A stretch of DNA of 50,165 nt, taken from IMG/VR virus record IMGVR_UViG_3300044645_001174, positions 1-50,165 of that record; one strand, given 5' to 3'. Source of the stretch: a virus. Shown here in pieces: positions 41,201 to 48,827 of this stretch. The translations under genes and the position numbers were made by a program. The notes under the pieces are model-generated. The model searched no databases. It worked only from the letters and a program-made list of their open reading frames with translations, and was not told the origin of the DNA. The number at the start of each line of letters is the position of its first letter. Position 1 is the first letter of the stretch.

Positions 41201-44137
41201 GAGTTACAACAACAAATCAATGATTATAAATTCAACTTTGATAATTCTAGTGGATTAAGTAGAGATGAACTGGATGAACTTAGGGGTTATGCTCAAGCAT
41301 TAAAGATTCGTAAACTTACCAAAGATGAAGAGAAAAGATATGTCTTTTTAGTTGGTAAACAATCAGGTAAGGGTCTTACAATTGAAGAGATAGCTGAACT
41401 AGAAGGAATCTTCTCAGAACTAGGTGACTTATCTTTGAGAGTTCCAACTGAATATTACTTAGATGAACTTAACTACAACTTATCTAAGTATAATGTAGGA
41501 GCTATTGCTGAAGACAAAGTCAATGAGTATATTAACTCAGATGAGTTCTTTGATATTCTAGAACAAGATAAAAACTTCTATGAGTGGTTTTTATTAAATC
41601 ACGTAACTAAAAAGGCATGGAGTACAAAAGAAAAAAGATATGTAGACAAGTTTGAAAGAACTATGGCTAATTCTGTTACTATTCCAAAAGACCCTTCTAT
41701 GATTAAAACAACAGATATCATAGATGAATCTACTGGAGAGACAATATCTATACTTGGTGTTCCTAACTCTAGACACTCCATCTATACAGTAAAAGATAAA
41801 TACAGAACTATTCCTTTTGGATTAACTGCTGAGGAGAAAAAGAAATACATTGGTAAAGTAATTGACAATAAAGGAAACTTCTTACCAAAACAGTATGATG
41901 GTACCAAGAATGGTGCTAAAACTGATAAGTATATCAATAAGAAATATCAATCTCTAAAACAATCTAAAAGTTCAGCCTTTGAATTACTTGAACTTATTAA
42001 AGAATATCACTTATCTAACCAAGAAGGTAAATCAAGTATGGCTAAGCTATACTTAGATATGCCTAGATATGCAATTGACAATGTAGTAGAAGCATTTCAA
42101 GCCGGACAGTATGGTGAAAGATATAGCCAGATTAAGTCTAATGTTAGTGAGATGTGGGATCAGATGTGGGGTAAATCAAAAGTAGATTTTGAGAATGGTT
42201 TTAACTACAATCCTGAAAACAACTTAGTAAATACTGATTTAAATGGAGAGCAAATAAGTTATATCCCTGTAACAGGTATATACAATCTTGATGCAGATAA
42301 AATTTCTCCAGATGTATTTAGAGGATTAATGCGTTATGCATTATCACTTGAAACACATGATGTATTACTTCAGAACTTACCACTAGTAGAGTCATTAATT
42401 GATTCACTTTCTAGTCCAGAAGCGCAGCCAAAAGAAATGAATAAGTACCGTAAGGACTTATATAATGCTTATGGAGTGTTAAAGAATGTGACTAAAAAAG
42501 ATTCAACTAATCAAATGCTTGGTCAGGTTAAGTCTTTATTTGAAAGAGAGTTCTACGGTATCCATAACTCCGATACCTCAGAGAAATATCCAAGAATTAC
42601 TAAGCTACTAAATGGTATGCAGAGACTATCAGCTGTATCATCATTGGCAGTTAACATTCCATCAGATTTAAAAAACAAGTATGGTGCAATGGTGCAGTTA
42701 ATTATTGAAGGTGCCGGAGCTGAATTTGTAAACTTGAAAGATATTGCAAATGGACGTGCTTGGGCATTTAAAACTATGACAAGCTGGTCTACAAGAAAAG
42801 GAATCTATGCAGTTGGACCACCTGATTTAACAGTACAGATGGTAGAAATTTTTGACCCAGTTTTTAGAAGTACTGATAATACTGGAAGATCAATTAGTAG
42901 AAGTCTTTACAAAGATCTCATTGATGGTGAATGGATGTACATGCACCGCAAGTTTGGTGAGATGGAAGTAGGTCTATCATTATTTGGCTCATTTTTAAAT
43001 GCTCAAAAACTTGAAAGAAAAATGCCAGATGGTAGCACCCAAACAATCAAATATAAAGATGCTTGGGAACAAGATGCTGATGGTATTATCAAACTTAAAA
43101 GTGGAATCCATCCAAAGTGGAATAATACACATGTCTATCATAAATATACTAAAGGAGAATCTCTAGATGACATTGCTAAACAATATGGTATTACTGTTGA
43201 AGAACTTAAAGCTAAGAATAAAATCAACAGTGTATTAGAATTAGCTGATGGTGATGAAGTGGTTATTGCTAAGTCAGAAGCATTTGATTTATTTAGAAAT
43301 CAAGTTCAAGGTACCTCAAGATTACTCTTTGGTACATATGATAAATTTGGTCAACCTGAAGGAAATAAGTTTGCTCTGTATAGACTATACATGTTTATGA
43401 GAAAATGGTTTACGCCAATGTTTACTAATAGATTTGGTGCTGAACTTGTATGGACTGAAGGTAAAATGCTTCCTAAATTTAACGCAAGATATGACTGGGC
43501 TCTTGGTAGAACTAGAAAAGGTTTTTACTTAACTGGATTTAGTGCAATGGTTGAGATGCTTAAAAGCCGTGGTAAAAGCTATAAGTATTTAAGTACAGAA
43601 GAAAAGATTGCTTTCAGAAAACTTGCTGCAGATGGATTGTTTATTACTGCATTTGCATTGATGGCATCATTACTCTTTGGTTATGATGATGATGATGAAG
43701 AAAAATGGCAAAAGATTGCTGGACGTTCTGAAGCATTTGGAACAGATGGTTATCAAACATATGGCTTCCTTCAAAATCACATGTTAAACTTACTAATGGG
43801 TGTACAAGGTGAAACTACTGCATTCATTCCTCTTCCTAAAGTTGGTGGTATTAACTTTGGTATGGATGATTATGGTAAAATGTTAACTTCTACTAGTACA
43901 GCATTTGGTAATACATTCTTACTGTATATGCAGTTATTTGGAGATTTACTTAACATGGCTACATTTAATGAGGCAGCTAAGTTCCAAAGAGATGCGGGTC
44001 CATATTCATGGGAAGAAAAAGGAGACTATAAGTTCTGGGATCACTTAATGAAAGCATTTGGATTTACTGGTTCAACGGGAGATCCAGAGACTGCAATTAA
44101 GAATTTAAGAAATAGTGCAAGTAGAATTGGAATATAA
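38204..44137 (+). CDS. Giant ejected-type virion protein with zincin motif, LysM domain and C-terminal hydrophobic helix
   Basis: 1977 residues. A zincin signature HEFSH lies at 203-207 (after DTVL), with a likely third ligand in MEEALAYG about 60 residues later, a gluzincin-type arrangement. Residues 330-1500 are charged and mostly helical with coiled-coil character. A LysM domain lies at about 1645-1690 (YTKGESLDDIAKQYGITVEE, then a second half ending GDEVVI), a fold that binds peptidoglycan or chitin-like glycans. A hydrophobic segment at about 1810-1826 (LFITAFALMASLLFG) is followed by an Asp run and could span a membrane; further hydrophobic stretches follow. The gene starts 4 nt after the RNA polymerase gene and ends the plus-strand block. 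It fits an ejected protein that touches the cell wall and inner membrane as DNA enters; that role is inferred from the domains and synteny. The first kilobase looks richer in C than the rest. Confidence 0.7.
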   Translation: MICSSKDNSIKFLLENGATDDVRKIIDMAKFDAANEKLTKLAQTKYGLDTMGANLFSVAYESKRYMNEPYYRESNYTIPRAIPNEPLFNQLDNLIDQYENREAVEETAVNTPFQFKLFDQFEDFPVFEYDLSDLQNARTREIATVLAERLSIGLKTNYVNITQQEARNLLKNSPIPYQGEPAFYFAGSVYTVGENVSVDTVLHEFSHPLLQGIRQTNPRLFNQLYFQLAGTSEGQEIIRRIQKAYPELEFESPRFMEEALAYGLQRRASDRVTKQLESDGFDSFIKNLLNQIKLLLKNIFGNKVKVAKLNESTTLDQLADMLLEKDFEFETDKITPEDAAAFVRFEIDRAKVLTDNASSKAVTDAINAMFVSNNTILERAKNFKADKKTAEAVKKSLLREGTSELTPGIKKSLQGYQTVVKSNRKSVDDVIDNALNAEEKRLRDLNNRAVSLVSSLDVTLNITQLIQKELERLQKKSNFGSRSDIALLGLYKGSLTRWYQSISDIDQILKADFNLTTDNPFSNLLNEITRNIIRGQEIITGLYKDHSVQFFVEITGYMSDFVKEQLRTDLGNALKGVLTENEFEDFYNKIVQQKVEDSDLEALAKKGVEVKYINNFIDRYNYFVVNENKIQDILEGKFKDVSIINRFMESYSSSTSPIVGSLSIYIENQKRQAEQQMWTKSMKFRKKLESLLPKVAEFSKWNTRQMLDLVAEKDSVAFFDRKTGKMEKREVYTFLNEFGNGWRYDLDILEHAVDEARNSGDVEKLRQAMKDLRRFKADYMHDEYVPEYYEKDAIFDSSPIAQDAWLDRKLALDEFSAEANKLNNELERFEQYATTEAAWRKYQQLYSLYYEDGTPKVDDPENGIFDLSKAQILRQHREQTRDFHEFVPIPGSLQTAYNEFANLLESQGIRRGDELFAEKVKEWTKQNTRLVYSENYYTRVKELRTRLSELQEKANAAVESDFDISGAFKQISDLIFGFKDEQGQPDPTALGEDRLTTIKELQQQINDYKFNFDNSSGLSRDELDELRGYAQALKIRKLTKDEEKRYVFLVGKQSGKGLTIEEIAELEGIFSELGDLSLRVPTEYYLDELNYNLSKYNVGAIAEDKVNEYINSDEFFDILEQDKNFYEWFLLNHVTKKAWSTKEKRYVDKFERTMANSVTIPKDPSMIKTTDIIDESTGETISILGVPNSRHSIYTVKDKYRTIPFGLTAEEKKKYIGKVIDNKGNFLPKQYDGTKNGAKTDKYINKKYQSLKQSKSSAFELLELIKEYHLSNQEGKSSMAKLYLDMPRYAIDNVVEAFQAGQYGERYSQIKSNVSEMWDQMWGKSKVDFENGFNYNPENNLVNTDLNGEQISYIPVTGIYNLDADKISPDVFRGLMRYALSLETHDVLLQNLPLVESLIDSLSSPEAQPKEMNKYRKDLYNAYGVLKNVTKKDSTNQMLGQVKSLFEREFYGIHNSDTSEKYPRITKLLNGMQRLSAVSSLAVNIPSDLKNKYGAMVQLIIEGAGAEFVNLKDIANGRAWAFKTMTSWSTRKGIYAVGPPDLTVQMVEIFDPVFRSTDNTGRSISRSLYKDLIDGEWMYMHRKFGEMEVGLSLFGSFLNAQKLERKMPDGSTQTIKYKDAWEQDADGIIKLKSGIHPKWNNTHVYHKYTKGESLDDIAKQYGITVEELKAKNKINSVLELADGDEVVIAKSEAFDLFRNQVQGTSRLLFGTYDKFGQPEGNKFALYRLYMFMRKWFTPMFTNRFGAELVWTEGKMLPKFNARYDWALGRTRKGFYLTGFSAMVEMLKSRGKSYKYLSTEEKIAFRKLAADGLFITAFALMASLLFGYDDDDEEKWQKIAGRSEAFGTDGYQTYGFLQNHMLNLLMGVQGETTAFIPLPKVGGINFGMDDYGKMLTSTSTAFGNTFLLYMQLFGDLLNMATFNEAAKFQRDAGPYSWEEKGDYKFWDHLMKAFGFTGSTGDPETAIKNLRNSASRIGI

Positions 44138-44398
44138 TTAATATTCTCCTTCTTCTGCATCTATAAATGCTACTGCTTCATTAGCATCTTTGAACTTAAT
44201 TATCTCAAATTTACTTTCATCAAAATTATATCTAACTACATATAATTTAGTGATTGCATTGTGTAAACTACACTTTTTGCATATAATACACATGCCTTTA
44301 CTTGACTTAATCTGATATTTTCTACGGTTAGGAGCATACTTAGATAAGGGCTTTTCTATTTTACATTCAAAGCACTTCAGAGTTTCCATCTGCATCAA
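44138..44398 (-). CDS. Small zinc-ribbon protein
   Basis: 86 residues with two Cys pairs in the pattern C9-x2-C12 (CFEC) ... C37-x2-C40-x2-C43 (CIICKKC), separated by a basic stretch ending SSKG. This arrangement, with KPLSKY after the first pair, resembles zinc ribbons common in small phage proteins and in endonuclease VII-like HNH families, but no catalytic HNH part is present. Methionines 1, 2 and 4 (codon 4 at 44387-44389) are all possible starts; each overlaps the 3' end of the thioesterase gene by 20-32 nt, implying translational coupling. The stop codon abuts the stop of the plus-strand giant gene with no gap. The function is unknown; nucleic-acid binding is plausible. Confidence 0.6.
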   Translation of the reverse strand: MMQMETLKCFECKIEKPLSKYAPNRRKYQIKSSKGMCIICKKCSLHNAITKLYVVRYNFDESKFEIIKFKDANEAVAFIDAEEGEY

Positions 44399-44786
44399 TT
44401 AATGTTTTGATTCTTTTCTTGCCCTTTCCAGCAATAGGAATAGGACTACCTCCTTCATCAATATGTACAAAAGTTATATTAGTTTTTAGAACTAATGTTT
44501 GTGAACCTGTATACACATTGTGAGATCTTGCTTCCATATAAAGAGTAACTGAAGTGTTACCAACTTTAACTGGATGACCATATATCTTTAGAAGCTGACT
44601 TTCTTTAGCTGCTCTTTCAAAGTTACATTGATCTATACTTACAGTAACCATTCTTGGAGTGTCACATAACTGCATTGCATAACCAGCAGCAGCTGCATCA
44701 ATCCATGCAAGAAGTTTGCCTCCAAACAAGTTACCATGGAAACCAAGATCAGATTTTTTAATTGGATGAGAGTTAAGGAAAGTCAT
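44367..44786 (-). CDS. Acyl-CoA thioesterase, hotdog fold (YciA/4HBT-like)
   Basis: 139 residues, a normal length for a single hotdog domain. The N-terminal pattern GFHGNLFGGKLLAWIDAAAA (residues 15-34) is the hotdog helix signature of YciA-like acyl-CoA thioesterases, with Asn19 and Asp30 as probable catalytic residues and GG at 22-23. The strands that follow (MVTVSIDQCNF, VGNTSVTLYMEARS, NITFVHID) fit the family's beta-sheet order. The enzyme would hydrolyse acyl-CoA to free fatty acid and CoA in the cytoplasm. It lies in the replication operon, with a 4-nt ATGA overlap with the pyrophosphatase gene upstream. In a phage this would be an auxiliary metabolic gene, perhaps changing host lipid or CoA pools; that is inference. 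The substrate cannot be read from sequence. Confidence 0.8.
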   Translation of the reverse strand: MTFLNSHPIKKSDLGFHGNLFGGKLLAWIDAAAAGYAMQLCDTPRMVTVSIDQCNFERAAKESQLLKIYGHPVKVGNTSVTLYMEARSHNVYTGSQTLVLKTNITFVHIDEGGSPIPIAGKGKKRIKTLIDADGNSEVL

Positions 44787-45169
44787 TTTACTTCAATGAA
44801 TTTAGATAGGTCTGGTCTAAAATAACCAGGTCCTTTTAATATTTTACCATCTTCGCGGAGAACAGGCTTACCATCATCTCCTAACTTACTCATATTGCTG
44901 GCTTGTATTTCATTAAATACATCTTCTATGATGTGTTGCATACCATGCTTAAGAATAGTCCCGCATAAGATATATAATTGATCACCTAGTGCATCTGCTA
45001 TTTCTACTAGTGAGTTTTTATAACATGCTTCTAAGTATTCATCATTCTCTTCTTTCATAAGAGAGTGTCTAAGATTGAACTCATGTTCATCCAAAGGTCT
45101 TGGATACTTACCGTTTTCTTGCCCAAAAGCTTTATGAAATTGTTCTACTGCTTTTAATTGTTCTTTCAT
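44783..45169 (-). CDS. MazG-like nucleotide pyrophosphohydrolase
   Basis: 128 residues. The pattern EENDEYLEA (residues 40-48), followed by EIADALGDQLY (56-66), is the EExxE ... ExxD metal-binding signature of all-alpha NTP pyrophosphatases (MazG/dUTPase-2 superfamily). The C-terminal half (NEIQASNMSKLG, then REDGKILKGPGYFRPDL) is typical of the short phage and bacterial versions. Such enzymes hydrolyse (d)NTPs to monophosphate and pyrophosphate, cleaning the nucleotide pool or lowering alarmone levels. It starts 12 nt downstream of a terminator-like hairpin, so it may have its own promoter; TAACTTTG, a match to the Bacteroidota -7 box TAnnTTTG, lies just before the start on the minus strand, but no -33 box is evident. 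It is followed by the thioesterase gene with an ATGA overlap. Confidence 0.8.
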   Translation of the reverse strand: MKEQLKAVEQFHKAFGQENGKYPRPLDEHEFNLRHSLMKEENDEYLEACYKNSLVEIADALGDQLYILCGTILKHGMQHIIEDVFNEIQASNMSKLGDDGKPVLREDGKILKGPGYFRPDLSKFIEVK

Positions 45170-45180
45170 AACTCAAAGTT

Positions 45181-45215
45181 AAAAAAAAAGGGGATAGCCT
45201 AAGCTACCCCCCTTT
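45181..45215 (-). terminator. Rho-independent terminator
   Basis: Read on the minus strand, the stem GGGG-TAGC / GCTA-(T)-CCCC, with a four-base loop and one bulged base, is followed by nine T residues (A-run at 45181-45189 on plus). It lies about 40 nt after the stop of the DUF932-like gene and before the pyrophosphatase gene. On the plus strand the same stem is followed by CCTTTCCTTTT, so it might also weakly stop transcripts coming from the giant-gene block. Confidence 0.75.
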
Positions 45216-45254
45216 CCTTTTGTGATAATTAATTAACCTTGCTAACAAGGATCT

Positions 45255-46436
45255 TTAGAAGAATGCTTCATCATCATCTTCCTCATCTGAGAAATCAAAT
45301 GCAAAGTCATCTTCAGTTTCTATTTGTTGTGTTTCAAACACTAAATGATCTTCTGGTGTAGGTTCTAATGAAACTACTACAGGTTCAATAGACTCATCAA
45401 TACCATCCATGAAATCACTTTCAGCATCATGTGCTGCACAAGGACTTACCATAACTGACATCTTGGTATCTTTGTTAAGATTAATAGTATCAAATACGGG
45501 TGCCTCAAAAGTATTACCCATTGGATCAGTATAACTTACTGTTTCTTCAAGAGCTTCCATTGCTAATGCTGCCTCAACAATTTCAGCTTCAATTTCTTCA
45601 GCTTCTGCAATCTGAACTAAAAGATTAGTTTGATTTTCAGGCTGACCATAGTTATTCAACAATGGATCAGTAACTTTTTCTTCTTCTTCATGTTCCACTT
45701 CTACTTCAACTGGAAGTGGTTTAGCAAAATTATTTACACTAGAAATAAAGTAGTGAAGAACTCTCTGATCTTCCATCCATGTTTTTGGATGAGAAGACTG
45801 CAAAGCAATAGTTACATAGTTATAGAAAGCCCATAGACTACTAGAGTCTTCAAACACATGTGAAGGTTTGTCCATTTGAGATCTTACTGTACTAGCTTGT
45901 TCAGTTGTAAGTATCTGATATTCAGCAAACAAGATACCAAGAAGTTGAGCTTGTTTTCTCTTATTCATCTTGATTTCTTTCATTGCATTCTTATCAGCTA
46001 CTAACTGATCATAATACATGTGTGCATTAGTAATCTGTTCTTTAATTGTAGCTACAGTCTCTTCATCTGCTGTACCAGTATGTTTTCTGGCCCAGCTACC
46101 CATGTCACCACAGACCATAGTGGTGCCTGTGTGGTTCACATATGCACCAACACCACACTTAAATCTTACTTGTTTGTTGTAACTATTTGTCCAAGCAAAC
46201 ATCATAGACAACTCAGGATCATTCTGATACTGAAGTCTGTATATACCTTGTGCAATATTGCCATCTGCAGTAGCTCTATACTCTTCAGATACAATTCCAA
46301 AACCTGCTTGAGCAAGTTCTGTGTATGCATAATCAATAACTGACTCATGGCTAATTACTGTATAAGAATCTCCATGATCTGGTAGTGGCACACTAATCAA
46401 GTGAGCCTTTCCGCATTCTTTAATTTTCTTTGGCAT
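45255..46436 (-). CDS. DUF932-like phage protein with acidic C-terminal tail
   Basis: 393 residues. Residues 25-125 (SHESVIDYAYTEL; then FAWTNSYNKQVRFKCGVGAYV, read here as two pieces; then MVCGD and RKHTG) follow the pattern of DUF932 / phage-plasmid-like proteins, which occur beside replication genes in many phages. The middle (130-240) is helical. Residues 245-330 are Glu-rich low complexity. The extreme C-terminus is DEEDDDEAFF, an acidic run with a hydrophobic tip like the tails by which SSB proteins recruit partners. The gene starts one base after the stop of the DNA polymerase gene, so the two are surely co-transcribed, and it ends about 40 nt before a terminator. A role in DNA replication or recombination is inferred from context. 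The family assignment is moderate. Confidence 0.55.
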   Translation of the reverse strand: MPKKIKECGKAHLISVPLPDHGDSYTVISHESVIDYAYTELAQAGFGIVSEEYRATADGNIAQGIYRLQYQNDPELSMMFAWTNSYNKQVRFKCGVGAYVNHTGTTMVCGDMGSWARKHTGTADEETVATIKEQITNAHMYYDQLVADKNAMKEIKMNKRKQAQLLGILFAEYQILTTEQASTVRSQMDKPSHVFEDSSSLWAFYNYVTIALQSSHPKTWMEDQRVLHYFISSVNNFAKPLPVEVEVEHEEEEKVTDPLLNNYGQPENQTNLLVQIAEAEEIEAEIVEAALAMEALEETVSYTDPMGNTFEAPVFDTINLNKDTKMSVMVSPCAAHDAESDFMDGIDESIEPVVVSLEPTPEDHLVFETQQIETEDDFAFDFSDEEDDDEAFF

Positions 46437-46437
46437 T

Positions 46438-48339
46438 TTAAAATAAACTTAGTTGGTTTGTACTTGGTTCAAGGTTCTCAATTTCCTTTCTTACTTTCTC
46501 TAGGTAATACTTGAGATTAATATCATAGTCCTCAAACTCTTTCTTTTCATAATCAATCATAAGGGTCTGCATCCATTTACCGGCTTCTACTTGTATAGCC
46601 CGCATGTCCTCATTGTTCTTTTTAACAATCTTACCACCACTATTAGATACATAGTACCTGATAGTATGTTGTAAAGGAACATCTTGATACTCCCCATTTA
46701 CTACTTTATGGAAATGGAATGACCAGTCTCCTTTAATCTTAACACCACCACAGTAATCAAATATATCTGTGTTAGCTTTCATAAAGTCTTCGGGATCTAT
46801 TTCATCTACAAAATAGGCATGTAAAGCTTTAGGAACAATCAAAAAGCTTTTGTTTTTATGCATGGCCAAATCTTTATACTCAAATCTGCCTTTGCATTTA
46901 GACTTGCCATCTTCAGTAACAGCAATGTAATTATTTACATCACCCAGAACAATTTTACTATATGTATCATGTTCTAACTGTAGATTAGTCATATCTTCCC
47001 ATCTCTTGCAAATCTCCATATACTTATCTACATGTTGTCTTGGGATCATTGTCTCAAGACCATCTGTATTTTGCATTAGTGGAATTGCACCGGGAATCTC
47101 TTCACAGATCATCTCATATAACATTGATAAACTTAGCTGACCATTAATAGTAATCCTCATTGTAAATTCAGGATCATATAGGAAGCTATTCTCATCATTG
47201 CTTAACCCATAGGTTGAGTTTAGGATAATCTTATATACATAATTCTTAGGATCAGATTTAGGAATCTTCTTCCTCTCTTCAAAGAACCATTCATACAGAC
47301 TGCAGAATTCATCTTGTGGTAAATGTGCTGGAGCCCATTTGTTTCTAATAGCCAGATTAGGATAGAAACTAGTAACGTCAGACGTCATTATTACCATGTC
47401 CTCATCAGACTTATAGACTTTACTTCTTCTAGCACCATGGATACCACCAAGACCATAATCAGTCTTGACTCCCTTATACTGTACAGAATACTTAAAGCCT
47501 CCTTTAGTCTGACCCGGAAAGATAACTACTTCTCTAAATTTCTTAAGAAGATTTTGAAATGTAGCTGTCTTGAATTCAATATAAGGTAGAATGATTTCAT
47601 CTACTTTAATGATACTTCTATGGGTTCTCATTTGTCTGAGGTCCCATCTTTTAATACCAGTTTGTTCACTCAGGAACATCAGGAACAACTCCTTAGAAAT
47701 CCTTGGCTCAGAAGCACTGAAGAGATTAATACCATACTCCTCTGTTAGCTGTCTACGTAACTCAATCTGGCTCTTACTGAGCTGCATGATCTGTTTAGTA
47801 GACTTAACATCATTAATACAATATCTAATAACTTCTGGAATCTGATCTGCAGTGATCTTACTGGTATGATGAATAGGCATGTCCATTATGTTATGCCAGT
47901 TCATGGTATACTGAATCCACTTTAATGAACTTCTTTTAGCATTATTATCCCAGTGATTTAGTTTAAAGACATCTACCTGGTTAATCTGAAGTTGGTGTGG
48001 AGCAAACTCCAAAAACTCCTGACGGTTCTGTCTTCCAATAATATCCTGAGCTTTACCATAAAGCCATTTAGCAATTGACTCTCCTGTGTTATGAATAACA
48101 GTGTCTCTATTTCTAAGAATATACTCAGTAATCTGACTGTCAAATCCAAGACCATTAAAAGATACATGCCATTCTTCCCTTGCAATATTATCCTGCAAGA
48201 ATTCAACAAGTTCTAAGATATCATTCTGTGATTCATGTACTACAAAGATTTCTCTATGTTCAGACTTAATATCCTCAAACACAGCAATAAAACAGTTGCT
48301 GAGGGTCTCATAATCCATGACGTAATGTGTTCTACTCAT
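46438..48339 (-). CDS. Family B DNA polymerase with 3'-5' exonuclease domain
   Basis: 633 residues, compact for the family. Exonuclease motifs are ExoI DYE (Asp9, Glu11), ExoII FNGLGFD (Asn62, Asp67) and ExoIII YCIND (Tyr173, Asp177). Polymerase motifs are a YGLGGIHGA segment (305-313), motif A DVTSFYP (Asp321), motif B KIILNSTYG (Lys370, Tyr377) and motif C QNTDG, in which the usual first Asp is Asn424 while the second, Asp426, is kept. All essential catalytic residues otherwise appear present, so it should be an active replicative polymerase with proofreading. The last five residues, QLSLF, match the consensus bacterial beta-clamp binding peptide, suggesting use of the host DnaN clamp. The start overlaps the 3' end of the upstream zinc-protein gene by 8 nt, and the next gene begins one base after the stop. 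Confidence 0.95.
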   Translation of the reverse strand: MSRTHYVMDYETLSNCFIAVFEDIKSEHREIFVVHESQNDILELVEFLQDNIAREEWHVSFNGLGFDSQITEYILRNRDTVIHNTGESIAKWLYGKAQDIIGRQNRQEFLEFAPHQLQINQVDVFKLNHWDNNAKRSSLKWIQYTMNWHNIMDMPIHHTSKITADQIPEVIRYCINDVKSTKQIMQLSKSQIELRRQLTEEYGINLFSASEPRISKELFLMFLSEQTGIKRWDLRQMRTHRSIIKVDEIILPYIEFKTATFQNLLKKFREVVIFPGQTKGGFKYSVQYKGVKTDYGLGGIHGARRSKVYKSDEDMVIMTSDVTSFYPNLAIRNKWAPAHLPQDEFCSLYEWFFEERKKIPKSDPKNYVYKIILNSTYGLSNDENSFLYDPEFTMRITINGQLSLSMLYEMICEEIPGAIPLMQNTDGLETMIPRQHVDKYMEICKRWEDMTNLQLEHDTYSKIVLGDVNNYIAVTEDGKSKCKGRFEYKDLAMHKNKSFLIVPKALHAYFVDEIDPEDFMKANTDIFDYCGGVKIKGDWSFHFHKVVNGEYQDVPLQHTIRYYVSNSGGKIVKKNNEDMRAIQVEAGKWMQTLMIDYEKKEFEDYDINLKYYLEKVRKEIENLEPSTNQLSLF

Positions 48340-48568
48340 CTGTTATACTTTTAAATAAACCTTCACTAATTGGATCAAGTAACTTTGCTGTTGATATATG
48401 TACATCAGCAAATTTTGGCATTTCTGGTTTACAATTTTCACAGTGTCTTACTAATTCAAAATGTATAGGTCCACAACATTCACATGCAATTGGAAAATGA
48501 TAGTAAGTCCTAGTTATATTACCAACTTGTTTACAAATACTGCAAAAATCTCTTTCAAGAACTCCCAT
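48332..48568 (-). CDS. Small zinc-binding protein, paralogue of its upstream neighbour
   Basis: 78 residues. Potential metal ligands are Cys9, Cys12, Cys29, Cys31, Cys32, His36, His42, Cys43 and Cys46, enough for two zinc sites. The core C-x-CC-x3-H-x6-C-x2-C and the tail (KLLDPISEGLF) both recur in the gene immediately upstream, so the two arose by duplication. It overlaps the DNA polymerase start by 8 nt and ends with TAG. The function is unknown; its place in the replication operon suggests a nucleic-acid-binding accessory or regulatory protein. Confidence 0.65.
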   Translation of the reverse strand: MGVLERDFCSICKQVGNITRTYYHFPIACECCGPIHFELVRHCENCKPEMPKFADVHISTAKLLDPISEGLFKSITDE

Positions 48569-48569
48569 A

Positions 48570-48827
48570 TCAAAATAGTTTAGCTATTGGATCTAATAAA
48601 TCAGACCTTCTTATTTCAAGAAAAATGTTAAGTGGAAGAAACTTAATTGGGTCCTCTGCATGTTTGTCACAGAGATGATGTACTTCAGTATGAAATCCTC
48701 TACAGCATGCACACTTTAATCTAGTTTTTACTGTAACTCTTTTGGTATCTGTGTCCCAGCAACTAAATCTAGAATCACATTTCTCATGCCAAGTTGAATA
48801 TGCTTTACTTACTTTATAAGTTACCAT
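48570..48827 (-). CDS. Small zinc-binding protein, first of a tandem pair
   Basis: 85 residues. Potential metal ligands are Cys17, Cys23, Cys39, Cys41, Cys42, His46, Cys53 and His56. The core CACCRGFH...C-x2-H has the same spacing as the downstream paralogue, except that the last Cys is His here. The C-terminal SDLLDPIAKLF matches KLLDPISEGLF in the paralogue. The gene ends one base before the next start and follows a terminator-like hairpin, so it probably heads the transcript that includes the DNA polymerase. Its 5' leader carries a run of six G on the minus strand. The function is unknown. Confidence 0.65.
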   Translation of the reverse strand: MVTYKVSKAYSTWHEKCDSRFSCWDTDTKRVTVKTRLKCACCRGFHTEVHHLCDKHAEDPIKFLPLNIFLEIRRSDLLDPIAKLF

